Counted from the first letter of the stretch, positions 9,801-20,551 are shown. The stretch is 64,000 nucleotides of DNA from Branchiostoma belcheri (GCF_001625305.1 NW_017802947.1:62001-126000), one strand, 5' to 3'. Notes: generated from the letters alone by a model not told the origin. Numbers and translations are program-made.

Positions 9801-10360
9801 CAATACAAATGACGACTTAATTTGCATAGTCTTGGAGGAAATTATGTAATTACAGTGTTTTATATAATAGTTCTTTCATACATATTATGTAATCTGTGGC
9901 GGGTGAAACATCAACAAATATCAATTATGCAACTAATTATCTAATTTGCATAATTAATGTTAAAATCCTGTGATTGTTAATAGTGAATGATGGGCATTTT
10001 AAACCTTGTCGAACTATAATTTTGATATCAGCAATATTACTTGTATTCTGCTGCATGTATATCGAAAGGAATGTACCCAGATTATTAACCGCTTCATCAC
10101 TCTGGTTTTGCATATAAAGTGTTGTTAGTTCCACTAATATCCCAACTGATGCCAGTGGCGTTGAAGTCCCCAAGGATGATCACATTGTCTGACTTTATTT
10201 TAGCTCCTATTTTACCTATAGACCTGTCAAGTTCACCAAGGCTATTGCCCTAGTCTGATGGGGGTCTGTAGTATGTACCGACTATCAGTGGTTTCCCTCC
10301 TGCAAGATTGTAAGAGTAAGAGAAAAACTACAATTATGTTGTTGCGTTTTGTGTCTACAG

Positions 10361-10426
10361 ATATAGATGAATGTGACACTAACACGGACAATTGTCACAA
10401 TGATGCAACCTGTGCTAACACTGACG
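10361..10426 (+). pseudogene. Truncated EGF exon fused to the next exon's acceptor
   Basis: After a normal acceptor (TGTCTACAG) the first 21 codons of a calcium-binding EGF are present: DIDEC, then NC and TC, giving three of six cysteines. After AACACTGACG the sequence jumps directly to TTTTGCTTTATAG, the acceptor of the next EGF exon. Reading through gives a stop at the start of that exon. A deletion between two tandem EGF exons explains this. The relic must be skipped for the gene to stay open. Confidence 0.8.
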
Positions 10427-10439
10427 TTTTGCTTTATAG

Positions 10440-10568
10440 ATATCGACGAATGTGACATGTACATGGGCACGAACAACTGCCACGCCCAGGCAACCTGTAC
10501 TAATACGGACGGCAGCCTCACATGTACTTGTAACGACGGTTACACCGGGAACGGAGTCTCCTGTACTG
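10440..10568 (+). CDS. EGF-like exon (cb[13 protein letters not shown] type)
   Basis: This 129-bp phase 1-1 exon has acceptor TTTATAG and donor GTAAGA at 10569. It encodes one calcium-binding EGF with six cysteines: DIDEC start, the hydroxylation-type consensus CTNTDGSLTCTC, and GYTGNG. It has two residues more than most neighbours (DMYMGTNNC). The same variant occurs in gene 2 at 62927-63055. Confidence 0.92.
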
Positions 10569-10992
10569 GTAAGAACAAGATTTCGTTAACCATTAACCAT
10601 CAGACTGTTTGGGTGCATGCATTACTTTTATCACAATTTACTATATATCAAGTCTGATAGATTTTTAGGTACTCTTTATTCATTACAGACTTCAAAGAGA
10701 AAATAGGGCATTTATTGTACGTTTAATAATTAAAAATATAACATCAACATTGTACAAAGAATCTATATTTCAGAGATGATACCATGTTGTACTTAATTAA
10801 GTATGTATAAATTCATACATAAGTGATACTGCAACCTCATGTTTATCTACCTAAAGTACTACGTAGAACTAGAATGTCAAGTTACCATCGAAATATACCT
10901 TCTTTCCTCTTATGATATCTATCATGGACTGTAATATTGATATAGTAAAGAGTAAGAACATAGTAAGTATGTTGTTCGGTTTGTCTCCGCAG

Positions 10993-11115
10993 ATATCAAC
11001 GAATGTACAGCTAACACGGACAACTGTCACGATGATGCAACCTGTGGTAACACAATCGGCAGTTTCACCTGTACCTGTAACCCCGGTTACACCGGGAGTG
11101 GAGTCGACTGTGATG
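10993..11115 (+). CDS. EGF-like exon (cbEGF)
   Basis: This 123-bp phase 1-1 exon has acceptor CTCCGCAG and donor GTAAGA at 11116. It encodes a six-cysteine EGF starting DINEC with CGNTIGSFTCTC and GYTGSG. It is nearly the same as 12103-12225, as is the intron sequence upstream, so an exon-plus-intron block was duplicated. Confidence 0.92.
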
Positions 11116-11265
11116 GTAAGAGCAAAGTTCCTTGGTTGTATGTTTCTGAAACATTATACTGATATAGGCATCCAGGCATCATCATGGGCTGAAAGATTGT
11201 AACAAAGAGTAAGATAAAAACTACAAGTATGTTGTTGCGTTTTGCGTTTACAGATATATTTACAG

Positions 11266-11668
11266 ATATATTTTACATATATACACCTCCAACCCGGGGA
11301 CAGTCAACCCAACGTGAACTCAGAAACTCTACAAAACGGACTCTCCCTATCACACGTACAACAAGATGTTACAACAGCCCTTTACCGTCCCTCTTAAGAC
11401 TGCTGAACGAATCGAAATGATATTACTCTTAAACTTGTAAATGTCTCTAATATATTTTGTGAAACTTGTATATGGAATGTAAATGTAATTTTGATATTTA
11501 AGATGCAAATGTGAGCAACATTTGAATCTCGTTATGCTAAATGTGTGAAATATGTTGACTGTGCAGTCGTTAATAAAAAAGAAATGATGTACATCTCTGA
11601 ACGCAACTCAGCTTCTGCTGCAATGTTCGTGATTTTAACAATAAACCATTTTTGATTGATTTGATTTG
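11266..11668 (+). mobile_element. 5'-truncated LINE 3' end inserted before an EGF acceptor
   Basis: A short C-terminal ORF tail (PLPSLLRLLNESK, stop at 11420) is followed by an AT-rich 3' region and a (TTGAT)n tail at about 11653-11670. This is the usual form of a 5'-truncated LINE copy. Comparison with 12820-12860 shows that it split the string TTTACAGATATATTTTTG just upstream of the next EGF acceptor and left that acceptor intact. Confidence 0.7.
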
Positions 11669-11690
11669 ATATTTTTGTTTGTCGCTACAG

Positions 11691-11813
11691 ATATCGACGA
11701 ATGTGAAGCTAACACGGACAACTGTCACAATGATGCAGCCTGTGCTAACACAGACGGCAGTTTCACCTGTACCTGTAACGACGGCTACACCGGGAATGGA
11801 GTCTCCTGTACTG
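11691..11813 (+). CDS. EGF-like exon (cbEGF)
   Basis: This 123-bp phase 1-1 exon has acceptor TCGCTACAG and donor GTAAGA at 11814. It encodes a six-cysteine EGF with [17 protein letters not shown] and GYTGNG. It is closely related to 12859-12981, with the same acceptor region. Confidence 0.92.
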
Positions 11814-12102
11814 GTAAGAACAGGATTTGTTGGTTGTACATATGTTAACCATTAGACTGTCAGAGTCCATGCATTACTTTTGTCAAATTTCATAAAAAGT
11901 CTGATAGATTTTCAAGCACTAGTTTTCTGACTAAAATTACTACGTAAAACTATGATGACAAATTACTATCGAGATTCTGTCGAGGTGAGATCTGCGAGAT
12001 GTACCTTTTTCCCTCTTATGATGTCTACCATAGACGGTAATATTGATATAGTAAATAGTAATAAGACGATAACAAGTATGTTGTTGCGGTTTGTCTCCAC
12101 AG

Positions 12103-12225
12103 ATATCAACGAATGTACAGCTAACACGGACAACTGTCACGAGGATGCAACCTGTGGTAACACAATCGGCAGTTTCACCTGTAGCTGTAACACCGGTTAC
12201 ACCGGGAGTGGAGTCGACTGTGATG
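12103..12225 (+). CDS. EGF-like exon (cbEGF)
   Basis: This 123-bp phase 1-1 exon has acceptor CTCCACAG and donor GTAAGG at 12226. It encodes a six-cysteine EGF with DINEC, CGNTIGSFTCSC and GYTGSG, a recent copy of 10993-11115. Confidence 0.92.
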
Positions 12226-12858
12226 GTAAGGCCACAGCAAGTCATTTTTAATGATAACATCAGCGCGCGCATTAATTTTCACCTGATTTCGGGAAAAGAA
12301 CACAAGAAATTTTGCTGCTCTCTGACAGTGAACGAAAGTGGGCAACATGCCGGAAATGGGCAAAGGTGTCTGTTGCCATGTCGGCACGTGGATGCAAGAC
12401 AATACTCTGATGTAATGTTTCATCCTTTGCTTTGATGCAGTTATGTATTTCATTCTTTTTATATGTGATATGGTGGCTGTGTATATGTGATGTTCCCAAT
12501 AAATCAAAACCATTTGTACAATGATTGAAAACTTTTATTTTTCAAAGTTGTTTCAGTGAGAAATGGATGTTGTAATAGCTGACAGTAAACTAATAGGTAT
12601 CTTTTCTTGTTTATCAAGGTTTACTTTATTCGCCCTATCGCATTAGATTAGGAGTCTGCGAAGGATGTCATCCATACAATTTACTTGTTGTGGTATAAGG
12701 GCAAAGCTACTTGGTCGTATATTTATGAAACATTACTGATTTAACTTCCTCCAGGGATTATCATTATGGACTTTAAGATTGTAGCAAAGAGTAAGATAAA
12801 ACTACATGTATGTTATCGCGTTTTGTGTTTACAGATATATTTTTGTTTGTCGCTACAG
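12226..12858 (+). other. EGF intron holding a dispersed repeat shared with 38.8 kb
   Basis: About 12420-12700 matches 38770-39080: TGATTGAAAACTTTTATT, GTTTCAGTGAGAAATG, then GGAGTCTGCGAAGGATGTCA. I see no exon. The overlapping minus-strand ORFs (12175-12513) cross this repeat and the exon and are not supported. Confidence 0.6.
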
Positions 12859-12981
12859 ATATCGACGAATGTGAAGCTAACACGGACAATTGTCACGCCC
12901 ACGCAAGCTGTGCTAACACAGATGGCAATTTCACCTGTACCTGTGACGACGGTTACACCGGGGACGGTGTCACCTGTACTG
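12859..12981 (+). CDS. EGF-like exon (cbEGF)
   Basis: This 123-bp phase 1-1 exon has acceptor CGCTACAG and donor GTAAGA at 12982. It encodes a six-cysteine EGF with [17 protein letters not shown] and GYTGDG. A second, decoy-like TTTACAG lies about 25 bases upstream of the true acceptor. Confidence 0.92.
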
Positions 12982-14079
12982 GTAAGAACAAGATTTGTTG
13001 GTTGTACATGTGTTAACCATCGGACTGTTGGAGTCCATGCATTACTGTTATTTTATCAAAGTCTGATAGACTTTTGAGCACTAGTTTTCTACCTTAAAAT
13101 TACTACGTAAAACTACGATGGCAAGTTACTATCGAGATTCTGTTGAGGTTCATTTCTGTGAGATATAATCAACAATTGTCCTGTTGACATGTTTATATAA
13201 TTTTTTTTCAATATTTAGATTGTGCTTGTAATAATCAGGCCATATACTCTCGACACTTTTGTGCTGTCGTGGCATAGTTAATTTCGGTGCGTTTCGCTAT
13301 GGTGTGAGTCCATGTAAGAAATACCCCCTAAATCGTCCATATAAAGGACGCTATGTATGCAACCCATATAAATATGGATCCAGGAGGACAAGGACTTTAA
13401 CTGTGCTATACCGACGTGATATTTGACCTTAGTACCGGTGTCACAGGGATCTCGCCCACATCCGGTTCGAGATCTCAAGCGATCTTGCTCTCCTCGCTAG
13501 TGATTTGCCCCTCCCTCACCCCCCTTTAGCGAGTACCCCTCCCAAAACAATTATATTGCTCAAAAACTTTCGTTTTAGCATGTCAAAAATTTGTTGAATA
13601 ATTCTAACCATAGTATTTCATTGTATTATGTTGTATGGATTCACAGAATTATTTTACTAATAAAACATTAAGAATATATCAACTCAAATCTTGCGTTGTT
13701 GAGATGCCTACAATGCTGTTAACTCTGAGTGTTGAGCAAACAGGGAATACTTCAACCAGGGTTACTTTCTTGCAATTGCTTTAACTGAAACCATAATATT
13801 AACGATATCATTAATTCTTTATCAAATTTGTGTACCTGCTATACCTAGAGTAAGAGTAGACTAAGAGTAGACGAGGAGAGGGGGCGAGACCGCTGTGGCA
13901 CTGGCCGTTTACATTTTAGTGCATCAAATGTGATTATTTACTATTTACCTACGGTATGATGATTACCCTCACCTTATGGGATTCTGTGAGGTCTAGCTCC
14001 CTCCCTTCATTGTATACCGTAAGGTAGGTAGTGAAGAAAAAGACGAAGATAATACGTATGTTGCGGTTTGACTCCACAG
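12982..14079 (+). other. EGF intron (1.1 kb) holding a dispersed repeat shared with 38.3 kb
   Basis: About 13262-13400 matches 38262-38410: GTGGCATAGTTA, GCGTTTCGCT, GAAATACCCCC, and AGGACAAGG near the end. The remaining intron shows no exon. The C-rich stretch at 13505-13545 is low complexity. Confidence 0.55.
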
Positions 14080-14202
14080 ATGTCAACGAATGTACAGATG
14101 GCACACACAACTGCGATGACGATGCAACATGTACCAACACAGACGGCAGTTTCGAATGTACTTGTAACGCCGGTTATACCGGGAACGGAGTCACATGTAC
14201 TG
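14080..14202 (+). CDS. EGF-like exon (cbEGF)
   Basis: This 123-bp phase 1-1 exon has acceptor CTCCACAG and donor GTAAGA at 14203. It encodes a six-cysteine [34 protein letters not shown]. Confidence 0.92.
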
Positions 14203-14440
14203 GTAAGAATTGAAAAAAAAGGACTAACGCTTAATATCTCAAAGACAAAATGCGTGTTAATGTGATCCACTATGAAGACAAAATCCTTTCTCAACTTGAT
14301 GGTTAAAATTTATGACATCGCTCTAGAGAGAGTTGGCAACACCCTACATATGGCGTAAGAGGCAAATAAGTATTAAATTTGCATATGTTATGAGGAAATT
14401 AATTCCGTTTTTCAACATGGTACAATATGTAATTCTGCAG

Positions 14441-14581
14441 ATACCGATGGATGTGATCCGGATCCGTGTGTTGCAATAGCCACCTGTACCGACATTCCGG
14501 CTCCTGGGACGGGTGCAACTTGTACCTGTCCCTCGGCAGGGTATTACGGTGATGGAAAAGTTCATGGCAGTGGTTGTCAAG
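14441..14581 (+). CDS. EGF-like exon (long type, CDPDPC)
   Basis: This 141-bp phase 1-1 exon has acceptor TTCTGCAG and donor GTAAGT at 14582. The module starts DTDGCDPDPC, has the insertion TDIPAPGTGATCTC and ends SGCQG. It keeps six cysteines but lacks the cbEGF DxxEC start and the hydroxylation consensus. This long type returns in the next two exons, at 20414 and in gene 2 at 62335. Confidence 0.9.
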
Positions 14582-14701
14582 GTAAGTTTCTTAATAGTGA
14601 ACTACTGTGACAAAGAATCCCAAACATTTTGATGTTTTTACATTTTCGGCATATAGTGGACTATTGTGGTGAAAGAACTTATCGTACGTCTATCTTCACA
14701 G

Positions 14702-14845
14702 ACGTCCCCGGTTGCGACATGTACAACAATCCGTGTCATACCCTGGCTACCTGTACCGACGTTCCGGCTCCAGGGACCGGTGCGGTATGTATGTGCCCGG
14801 ATGGATATGAGGGCGATGGAACTATGTCTGGAACCGGATGTACAG
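14702..14845 (+). CDS. EGF-like exon (long type)
   Basis: This 144-bp phase 1-1 exon has acceptor CTTCACAG and donor GTAATC at 14846. It has six cysteines: DVPGCDMYNNPC, the same TDVPAPGTGAVCMC insertion, then GYEGDGTMSGTGC. Confidence 0.9.
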
Positions 14846-15255
14846 GTAATCCGTTACCTTCGACAATTCGTTCATGTTTTACATAGCATGATGCGATGCC
14901 AAGGCTGCCTACATAGCCGTTGCGGGCCCCCAGGGTAGGATATTCGGCCTTTATATATAACGATGGTTGAGAGGCCGATGCTATCGGCAGCCCCTGTACG
15001 GGCAATGTATGATGAGAAGTGTATGCAGTGATCTTCATGAGTATTGGAGGCTTTGCGACTTCATAGAATACTGTTTACATGGCATCTACACCTTATCTGT
15101 TTTTCAGAACTGCTTATTTATCCTATTCATTTAGTACAGAAAAGTATAAGCGTGCAAATCGGTATTTTGTGGATAAGTAAATTTTATTTGTATATCCCAT
15201 GTTTTCACCTTATGTTAAAAAATGGGATAAATAACCAAATCTTGTTTTACCGCAG

Positions 15256-15381
15256 AAATCAATGGATGCGACCCCGACCCGTGCGATCCTAACGCTGAAT
15301 GTACAGACAATCCACCTCCTGCTGACGATGCGACTTGTGAGTGTAACGATGGATATGAGGGAAATGGATTCACATGCACAG
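15256..15381 (+). CDS. EGF-like exon (CDPDPC type)
   Basis: This 126-bp phase 1-1 exon has acceptor ACCGCAG and donor GTACAT at 15382. It has six cysteines: EINGCDPDPCDPNAEC, then TDNPPPADDATCEC and GYEGNGFTC. It is very close to the gene 2 EGF at 62335-62460. Confidence 0.92.
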
Positions 15382-15499
15382 GTACATCACTACAGATAAC
15401 ATTTCAGTGTCTCAGATGCCGCTTTTTCCTTTTATCAATAATGGCATGCTGCAGGTTCAGATCCAATTCTATTCTGCAAGATAAAGCTCCCTCTCTCTA

Positions 15500-15565
15500 G
15501 TGAGGACAAGCAACTTGTACGTGTAACACCGGATATGAGGGAGATGCAACCACGTGTTCATGTAT
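15500..15565 (+). pseudogene. Half-EGF relic
   Basis: After TCTCTCTAG the reading ATCTCNTGYEGDATTCSC keeps the C-terminal half of an EGF. The first cysteines and a donor are missing, so it is a decayed duplicate of the preceding exon type. Confidence 0.6.
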
Positions 15566-15841
15566 CACTAGAACTTGTAGTGAACCATATGTGCATTAAG
15601 TATAATTTAATATATACGACTTTCGATGTTTTACAAGCGCTTAACACGGTGCATTACATGTAGCTATTTACCTTTATCGATAACATACGTTACAAAACAA
15701 GACATATATTTTCTCTTGATTAATGAGATTCCGTAGAGGTTCAGATAAGCAAGATATAGTGATGAACATCATGGGCTGTATGTTCTGTTGCCAAAAGTAA
15801 GACGAAGATTACTGGCATGATGGTGCGGTTTGTCTCTGCAG

Positions 15842-15964
15842 ATGTCAACGAATGTGAAACTGACACGGACAACTGCGATGATGATGCAACCTGTGGTAAC
15901 ACAATCGGCAGTTTCACCTGTACCTGTAACCCCGGTTACACCGGGGACGGAGTCAACTGTGATG
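15842..15964 (+). CDS. EGF-like exon (cbEGF)
   Basis: This 123-bp phase 1-1 exon has acceptor TCTGCAG and donor GTAAGA at 15965. It has six cysteines: [31 protein letters not shown]. The following intron (15965-16581) shows no other exon. Confidence 0.92.
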
Positions 15965-16581
15965 GTAAGAGCGAAGAAGTGTGTATATCGGTAAAATACT
16001 TTACTGTTAGAGTGCATTAGCTATAGTTTCATTACACTGGACGACACATTTAGCGTTGATTTGTACAAACTTCGTGTCGAAATTCGGCATTTAACACGTG
16101 TATTGAAGAAGCAAAAATATGTGTACGATAACGCGAAACCCCACAAATGTATGGTATATTCCGTGTACTAAAGGTATAGCAATGTCAAACTAAAAATGTA
16201 AAAAATGTAAATTGCAGGAACGTGACGTTATATTGCAGAGCAATTGGCGAGTCATGGCCTTAATCTACCTTGTCGTTTCCGGAATAAGACAATCATCCGG
16301 TCCAAAATACCTGGTGCAAAATGTATGCCGCTTAATAATTGACATCAAGTGTAGTAAAAAAAAACCTAGTACCGGCTCTTTATGGCACAGCACATGTCAC
16401 TGTGTACTTTGCTTCTATAGATAAACAAAAGAAGAATGATATTTGTCCAAACTTGAAAAATAAACACAGAAGGGGTTCAATTCTGAGAGATATAGCTCCC
16501 ACCCTCCAATGATGATCAGCAGCATGTGCTATAAGAATCAGGCGAAGATTAATATTGTGTATTTGTCGTTTGTCCCTACAG

Positions 16582-16704
16582 ATGTCGACGAATGTACAAC
16601 TGGCACGCACAACTGTCACACTCACGCATTCTGTACTGACACGGACGGCGGTTTCACCTGTACCTGTAACGACGGTTACACCGGGAACGGAGTCACCTGT
16701 ACTG
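16582..16704 (+). CDS. EGF-like exon (cbEGF)
   Basis: This 123-bp phase 1-1 exon has acceptor CCCTACAG and donor GTGAGA at 16705. It has six cysteines: DVDEC, HNCHTHAFC, CTDTDGGFTCTC, GYTGNG. Confidence 0.92.
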
Positions 16705-16744
16705 GTGAGAGGAGCTCATACATATTGCTGTACCTTCCACAATC

Positions 16745-16816
16745 TGTAGTAACACTATCGGCAGTCTTACCTGTAGCTGTAATGATGGTTACACCGGGGA
16801 CGGAGTCACCTGTAGT
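16745..16816 (+). pseudogene. Half-EGF relic
   Basis: CSNTIGSLTCSC followed by GYTGDGVTC is the C-terminal half of a cbEGF, lying 40 bases after an intact exon. There is no acceptor in front, and the donor region is disturbed (AGTCTGGTAAC). It is a decayed duplicate. Confidence 0.65.
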
Positions 16817-17059
16817 CTGGTAACCGATTTGGTTGCACATTCCTCAAACATTATGCTAATAGTGTGTATACAATGATAGTGTGCATGTACTGCTACCATA
16901 GAATTTAATTTCACAATAGATATAGAGACGGATAGTGTAGGCCTGGTTTCTTAAATTAAGTTACGTTTTATATCAAAACATGGCGAAGTACCGGAACTTC
17001 CCGCTTAAGTCACTCTTAGTTTCTCGTATCAATAAATGCCATTAAACATTTTCTCAGAC

Positions 17060-17877
17060 TTTGCTTGAACGTGCCAGCAGACAGTTTTCAAGCGGACGCT
17101 TTCTCATGTCAACTAGAATTAGACAAGTGTGGTGTCAAATGTTGGGCATCGGGAGTGCGTAAATCTTTAGAAGATTGCGGGTTTGCCTCCTCATGGCATT
17201 TACGAATTCCACATGGTACAAACACGTCTCCAATCGTCAACTCTATTGGCCAACGGTTAAAAGATATATACTTTCAAACTTTTCTCAAAGAAATACATGA
17301 TGACAACAAAGGGGGGCTGCCAAAAATAAGTTACGATCTTATAGACTGTTCAAAACTACATATAATGAAGAAAAACATATAAGTAACGAAAATATGAGGG
17401 TGAGAAATGCTGTCACAAGACTTAGAATAAGCTGCCACAGATTACATATTGAAATCGGAAGACATACCCGCACTCCCCTTGAACACAGATTATGTAAATA
17501 TTGTAACTTGAACAAAATTGAAGACCGCCATTTTGTAACAGAACGTGAATTGTATAGCAAAGAGAGAAATGAACTGTATATGTTTGTACAGCACCTATTC
17601 CCCTATTTCATGCACTTAAGTAGTGTAGAAAAATTCATATTCCTTATGCGACTAGACAAACCACCCATCGAAAAACAGATCTGTACCTTTATCTCTACAA
17701 TAACCGAAAAGCGAGGAGAAGTTGAATTTATATAACTATAGTTAGTTAATTTTGTATCTGTTAACCGTGTTCATTCATCTTGTTTTGTTGTGATCTGTAC
17801 TTAGCCAAGTGGGGCAGAAATGTGCAATAAAGGTCTTCATTCATTCATTAATTAATTCATTCATTCATTCATTCAAT
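17060..17877 (+). mobile_element. 5'-truncated LINE fragment (ORF2 C-terminus)
   Basis: Two overlapping frames (17065-17382 and 17394-17735) form one broken ORF2 end. It includes RNAVTRLRISCHRLHIE and the C-terminal knuckle CKYCNLNKIEDRHF typical of non-LTR retrotransposon tails. A frameshift separates the halves. The copy ends in a short non-coding tail with (ATTC)n at about 17838-17876. It sits in an EGF intron in the same sense as the gene. Confidence 0.8.
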
Positions 17878-17972
17878 AACGTAAATTACAAATCAAGAAT
17901 AACATTTCAATTAGATTATGGAAATGAATAAGACGCAGACTTCTATGTATGTAATTGAGTTTGTCGCAACAG

Positions 17973-18095
17973 ATATCGACGAATGTGCAACTGACACGGA
18001 CAACTGCCACGATGATGCAACCTGTACTGACACAGACGGTAGTTTTACCTGTACCTGTGACGTCGGTTACACCGGGGACGGAGTCGACTGTGATG
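17973..18095 (+). CDS. EGF-like exon (cbEGF)
   Basis: This 123-bp phase 1-1 exon has acceptor CGCAACAG and donor GTAAGA at 18096. It has six cysteines: DIDEC, CTDTDGSFTCTC, GYTGDG. Confidence 0.92.
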
Positions 18096-18318
18096 GTAAG
18101 AGCAAATATATTTGGTTGCACAAGTAGTAAAACATGGAATATAGTGTATCGATAAATCATGTTACAAAATAAAAATGATATTTTTCCCTCCTGATAAGAA
18201 ATTCTGCTAGATATAGCTCTCTCCCTCCAGTGATGAACATCGTGGGTTGTAAGGTTTGTATCAAAGAGTGAAATTTGGAAGAAGATAGTTTGTATGTAAT
18301 TTCGGTTTGCCTCTACAG

Positions 18319-18441
18319 ATATCGACGAATGTGAAGCTGACACGGACAACTGCCACACTCACGCAGCCTGTACTAACACAGACGGCAGTTTCACCTGTGA
18401 CTGTAACGCCGGTTACACCGGGAACGGAGTTATCTGTGATG
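18319..18441 (+). CDS. EGF-like exon (cbEGF)
   Basis: This 123-bp phase 1-1 exon has acceptor CTCTACAG and donor GTAAGG at 18442. It has six cysteines: [31 protein letters not shown]. Confidence 0.92.
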
Positions 18442-18865
18442 GTAAGGGCAAAAGATTCAATTTTACATCCGTAAAATATTACACTCTCAGTACATCTATT
18501 GCTTCCATAGAATTCAAGACTCATAGATTTCTCATAAATTCATTTGATATCACTTTATACAACGAGACTTCGTGTCAAACTATCCTATGAAAGTGCATCT
18601 TGAATTACGTGTACGATACAGAGATACGCACAGATACAAAGATATGTGTGAAATATTTGTATGACGCAAAATATGTGCCTCTTTGTATGTGCTTTACATG
18701 CGACTATAATCTGTGTTTCTTTGTTAAAAAAACAAGAGTAAAATTTCCCCTTTCCGTGATTACACATAGCGAAGTGGGCCATAGCTGCCTCTCTGGAGAA
18801 ATATCATGGGCTGTGAATTGTGGAAAAGAGTAAGACAGACTACTACATGTTTTTTTTATCAACAG

Positions 18866-18988
18866 ATATCGATGAATGTGCAGCTGGCACGGATAACTGC
18901 GATGACGATGCAACCTGTTCTGACACCGACGGCAGTTTCGTCTGTACCTGTAACGTCGGTTACACCGGGGATGGAGTCAACTGTGATG
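18866..18988 (+). CDS. EGF-like exon (cbEGF)
   Basis: This 123-bp phase 1-1 exon has acceptor ATCAACAG and a weaker donor GTGATA at 18989. It has six cysteines: [31 protein letters not shown]. Its upstream intron block recurs before the next exon. Confidence 0.91.
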
Positions 18989-19398
18989 GTGATAACAAAA
19001 TTATTTAGTTGCACACAAGTAAACATGGAATATAATATAGGAAACATATACTACTTATTAAATTCAATTTTATAAGCGTTATCGTAGATTAAATACATTA
19101 ATAATTCCGTGTCCAAATGTATCAAAAGTGTTTCTTCAAAGAACCGAAAATGTGTGTACGATGTAGTGATACCCTACAAACATATATGTATGCGACAGGG
19201 TCGTTTACGATGTAACAAGGATTATTTTCTTTGTTGTCCTGCAATATTGCGTATCATGAAAACAGTGAACTAAATAATTACGTATGTTGCAGGCACGTTA
19301 AGATTTTGATTTGTTCCGTACGTCACTATAACCCACCATGCAGAAGCTCGTTCCGTTCGATTCATTCCATGCAATAGCTGCCTCCCTGCAGAAATATC

Positions 19399-19418
19399 NN
19401 NNNNNNNNNNNNNNNNNN
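19399..19418. other. Assembly gap (20 N)
   Basis: An N run lies in the intron before the exon at 19522. The sequences on both sides share AGAAATATC and GCCTC-rich text, so a collapsed or missing repeat copy, perhaps with another EGF exon, may be hidden here. Confidence 0.98.
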
Positions 19419-19521
19419 AAGCGATGTGGGCTATAGTTGCCTCTCTGCAGAAATATCATGGGCTGTAAGTTGTGGAAAAGAGTAAGATAGACTTACTAGT
19501 ACATGTTTTTTTCCTCAACAG

Positions 19522-19644
19522 ATATAGACGAATGTGCAACTGACACGGACAACTGCGGTGATCATGCAAACTGTACTAACACAGACGGCGGTTTCTTCTG
19601 TACCTGTAACGAGGGTTATTTCTGGAACGGAGTCAACTGTGATG
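19522..19644 (+). CDS. EGF-like exon (cbEGF, slightly degenerate)
   Basis: This 123-bp phase 1-1 exon has acceptor CTCAACAG and donor GTGAGA at 19645. It has six cysteines, but the usual GYTGDG turn reads GYFWNG. Otherwise DIDEC and CTNTDGGFFCTC are present. Confidence 0.9.
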
Positions 19645-20211
19645 GTGAGAGCAAAAATATCTGATTGCACAAATTGTAAAACATATTACGGTTATGGAAC
19701 ATAAATTGCTAGTAGACCTGTAAAGCGCTAATACAAAGCTCGTTATGACTCGATACGTTTTCAGTTCGTTGCGGTAAACGATGTGATACAACGTAACGGC
19801 TATACGTACACCAGGTAGTATTGTTTCCGTGCCAAAACTGCGGACGCAAATTGTGTTCCCATTTCGTTCAATTCATATTGTGCCTGACAAAAAAAGGAAC
19901 CCTTGACTTTGTACCCGTCGGTTCTGAACATTTCACTGCATACCATATGTACTGATAACTACGGACTTTTCTTGTATCGATAAAGTAGATAGCAAAACAT
20001 AAATGATATCTTGCGACTACTAATTGTGTACTTGTCTTGTATCGATAAAGTAGATAGCAAAACATAAATGATATTTTCCCTGACCTGATAATAATCCTTA
20101 GTAACTTAGAGGTTCAGATCTGTTAGATCTATCACCCTCCCTTCAGTGATGAGAATTTACAGTTTCTTGTAAATGCTAAAACAAAGATGTGAATGCTGTT
20201 TCTCTTTACAG

Positions 20212-20260
20212 ATATTGACGATGTATCATTCATAGAATATAGAAACTTAAGTCCATAATT
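20212..20260 (+). pseudogene. EGF exon start without a module
   Basis: A good acceptor (CTCTTTACAG) is followed by DIDD and then non-EGF sequence with a stop at about 20257. Only the first residues of a cbEGF survive. The usual pre-acceptor intron block is present before it. Confidence 0.65.
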
Positions 20261-20413
20261 GCCGCTACTGCGCGTATGCGGCTCTTTACTATGCTGCTAT
20301 GGGCGGCTCTTATGGTTTTGGGACTTGTTCGACAATACTTCCATGCTCGCGGTATTATTTGTGAGTACTTGAGGATTTTCTATTTTTTTTATCATCGTAC
20401 CTCTTTTCTTCAG

Positions 20414-20551
20414 AAATCAATGATTGCGTTCCCAATCCGTGTGTTCCAATGGCGACCTGCGAAGACCGCCGGCCTCCCGCTTTCGGAGCAGTTTGCCACT
20501 GTCCGCCTAAGTATTTTGGCGACGGACTCATCGGTGGAACCGGATGCCAAC
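20414..20551 (+). CDS. EGF-like exon (long type, last EGF of gene 1)
   Basis: This 138-bp phase 1-1 exon has acceptor TTCTTCAG and donor GTAATA at 20552. It has six cysteines: EINDCVPNPCVPMATC, then EDRRPPAFGAVCHC and GDGLIGGTGC. It is a divergent member of the APGTGA-type EGFs. It lies just before the VWD block. Confidence 0.88.

Larger units (their letters stand above)
9041..10360 (+). other. Intron between sushi and EGF blocks
   Basis: A stretch of 1.3 kb with no exon that I can support. It holds a dispersed repeat (about 9415-9800) also seen at 56500-56830, with a long hairpin at 9715-9789. The rest is AT-rich, including an ATTTGCATAATTA-type tract near 9945. The antisense ORFs here show no domain. 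Confidence 0.6.

Noticed and set aside
10285..18524. Minus-strand ORFs opposite EGF exons (VDICRDKP... types)
   Set aside because: Mirror frames of the cysteine-rich exons; the + strand has cysteines, splice sites and phase.
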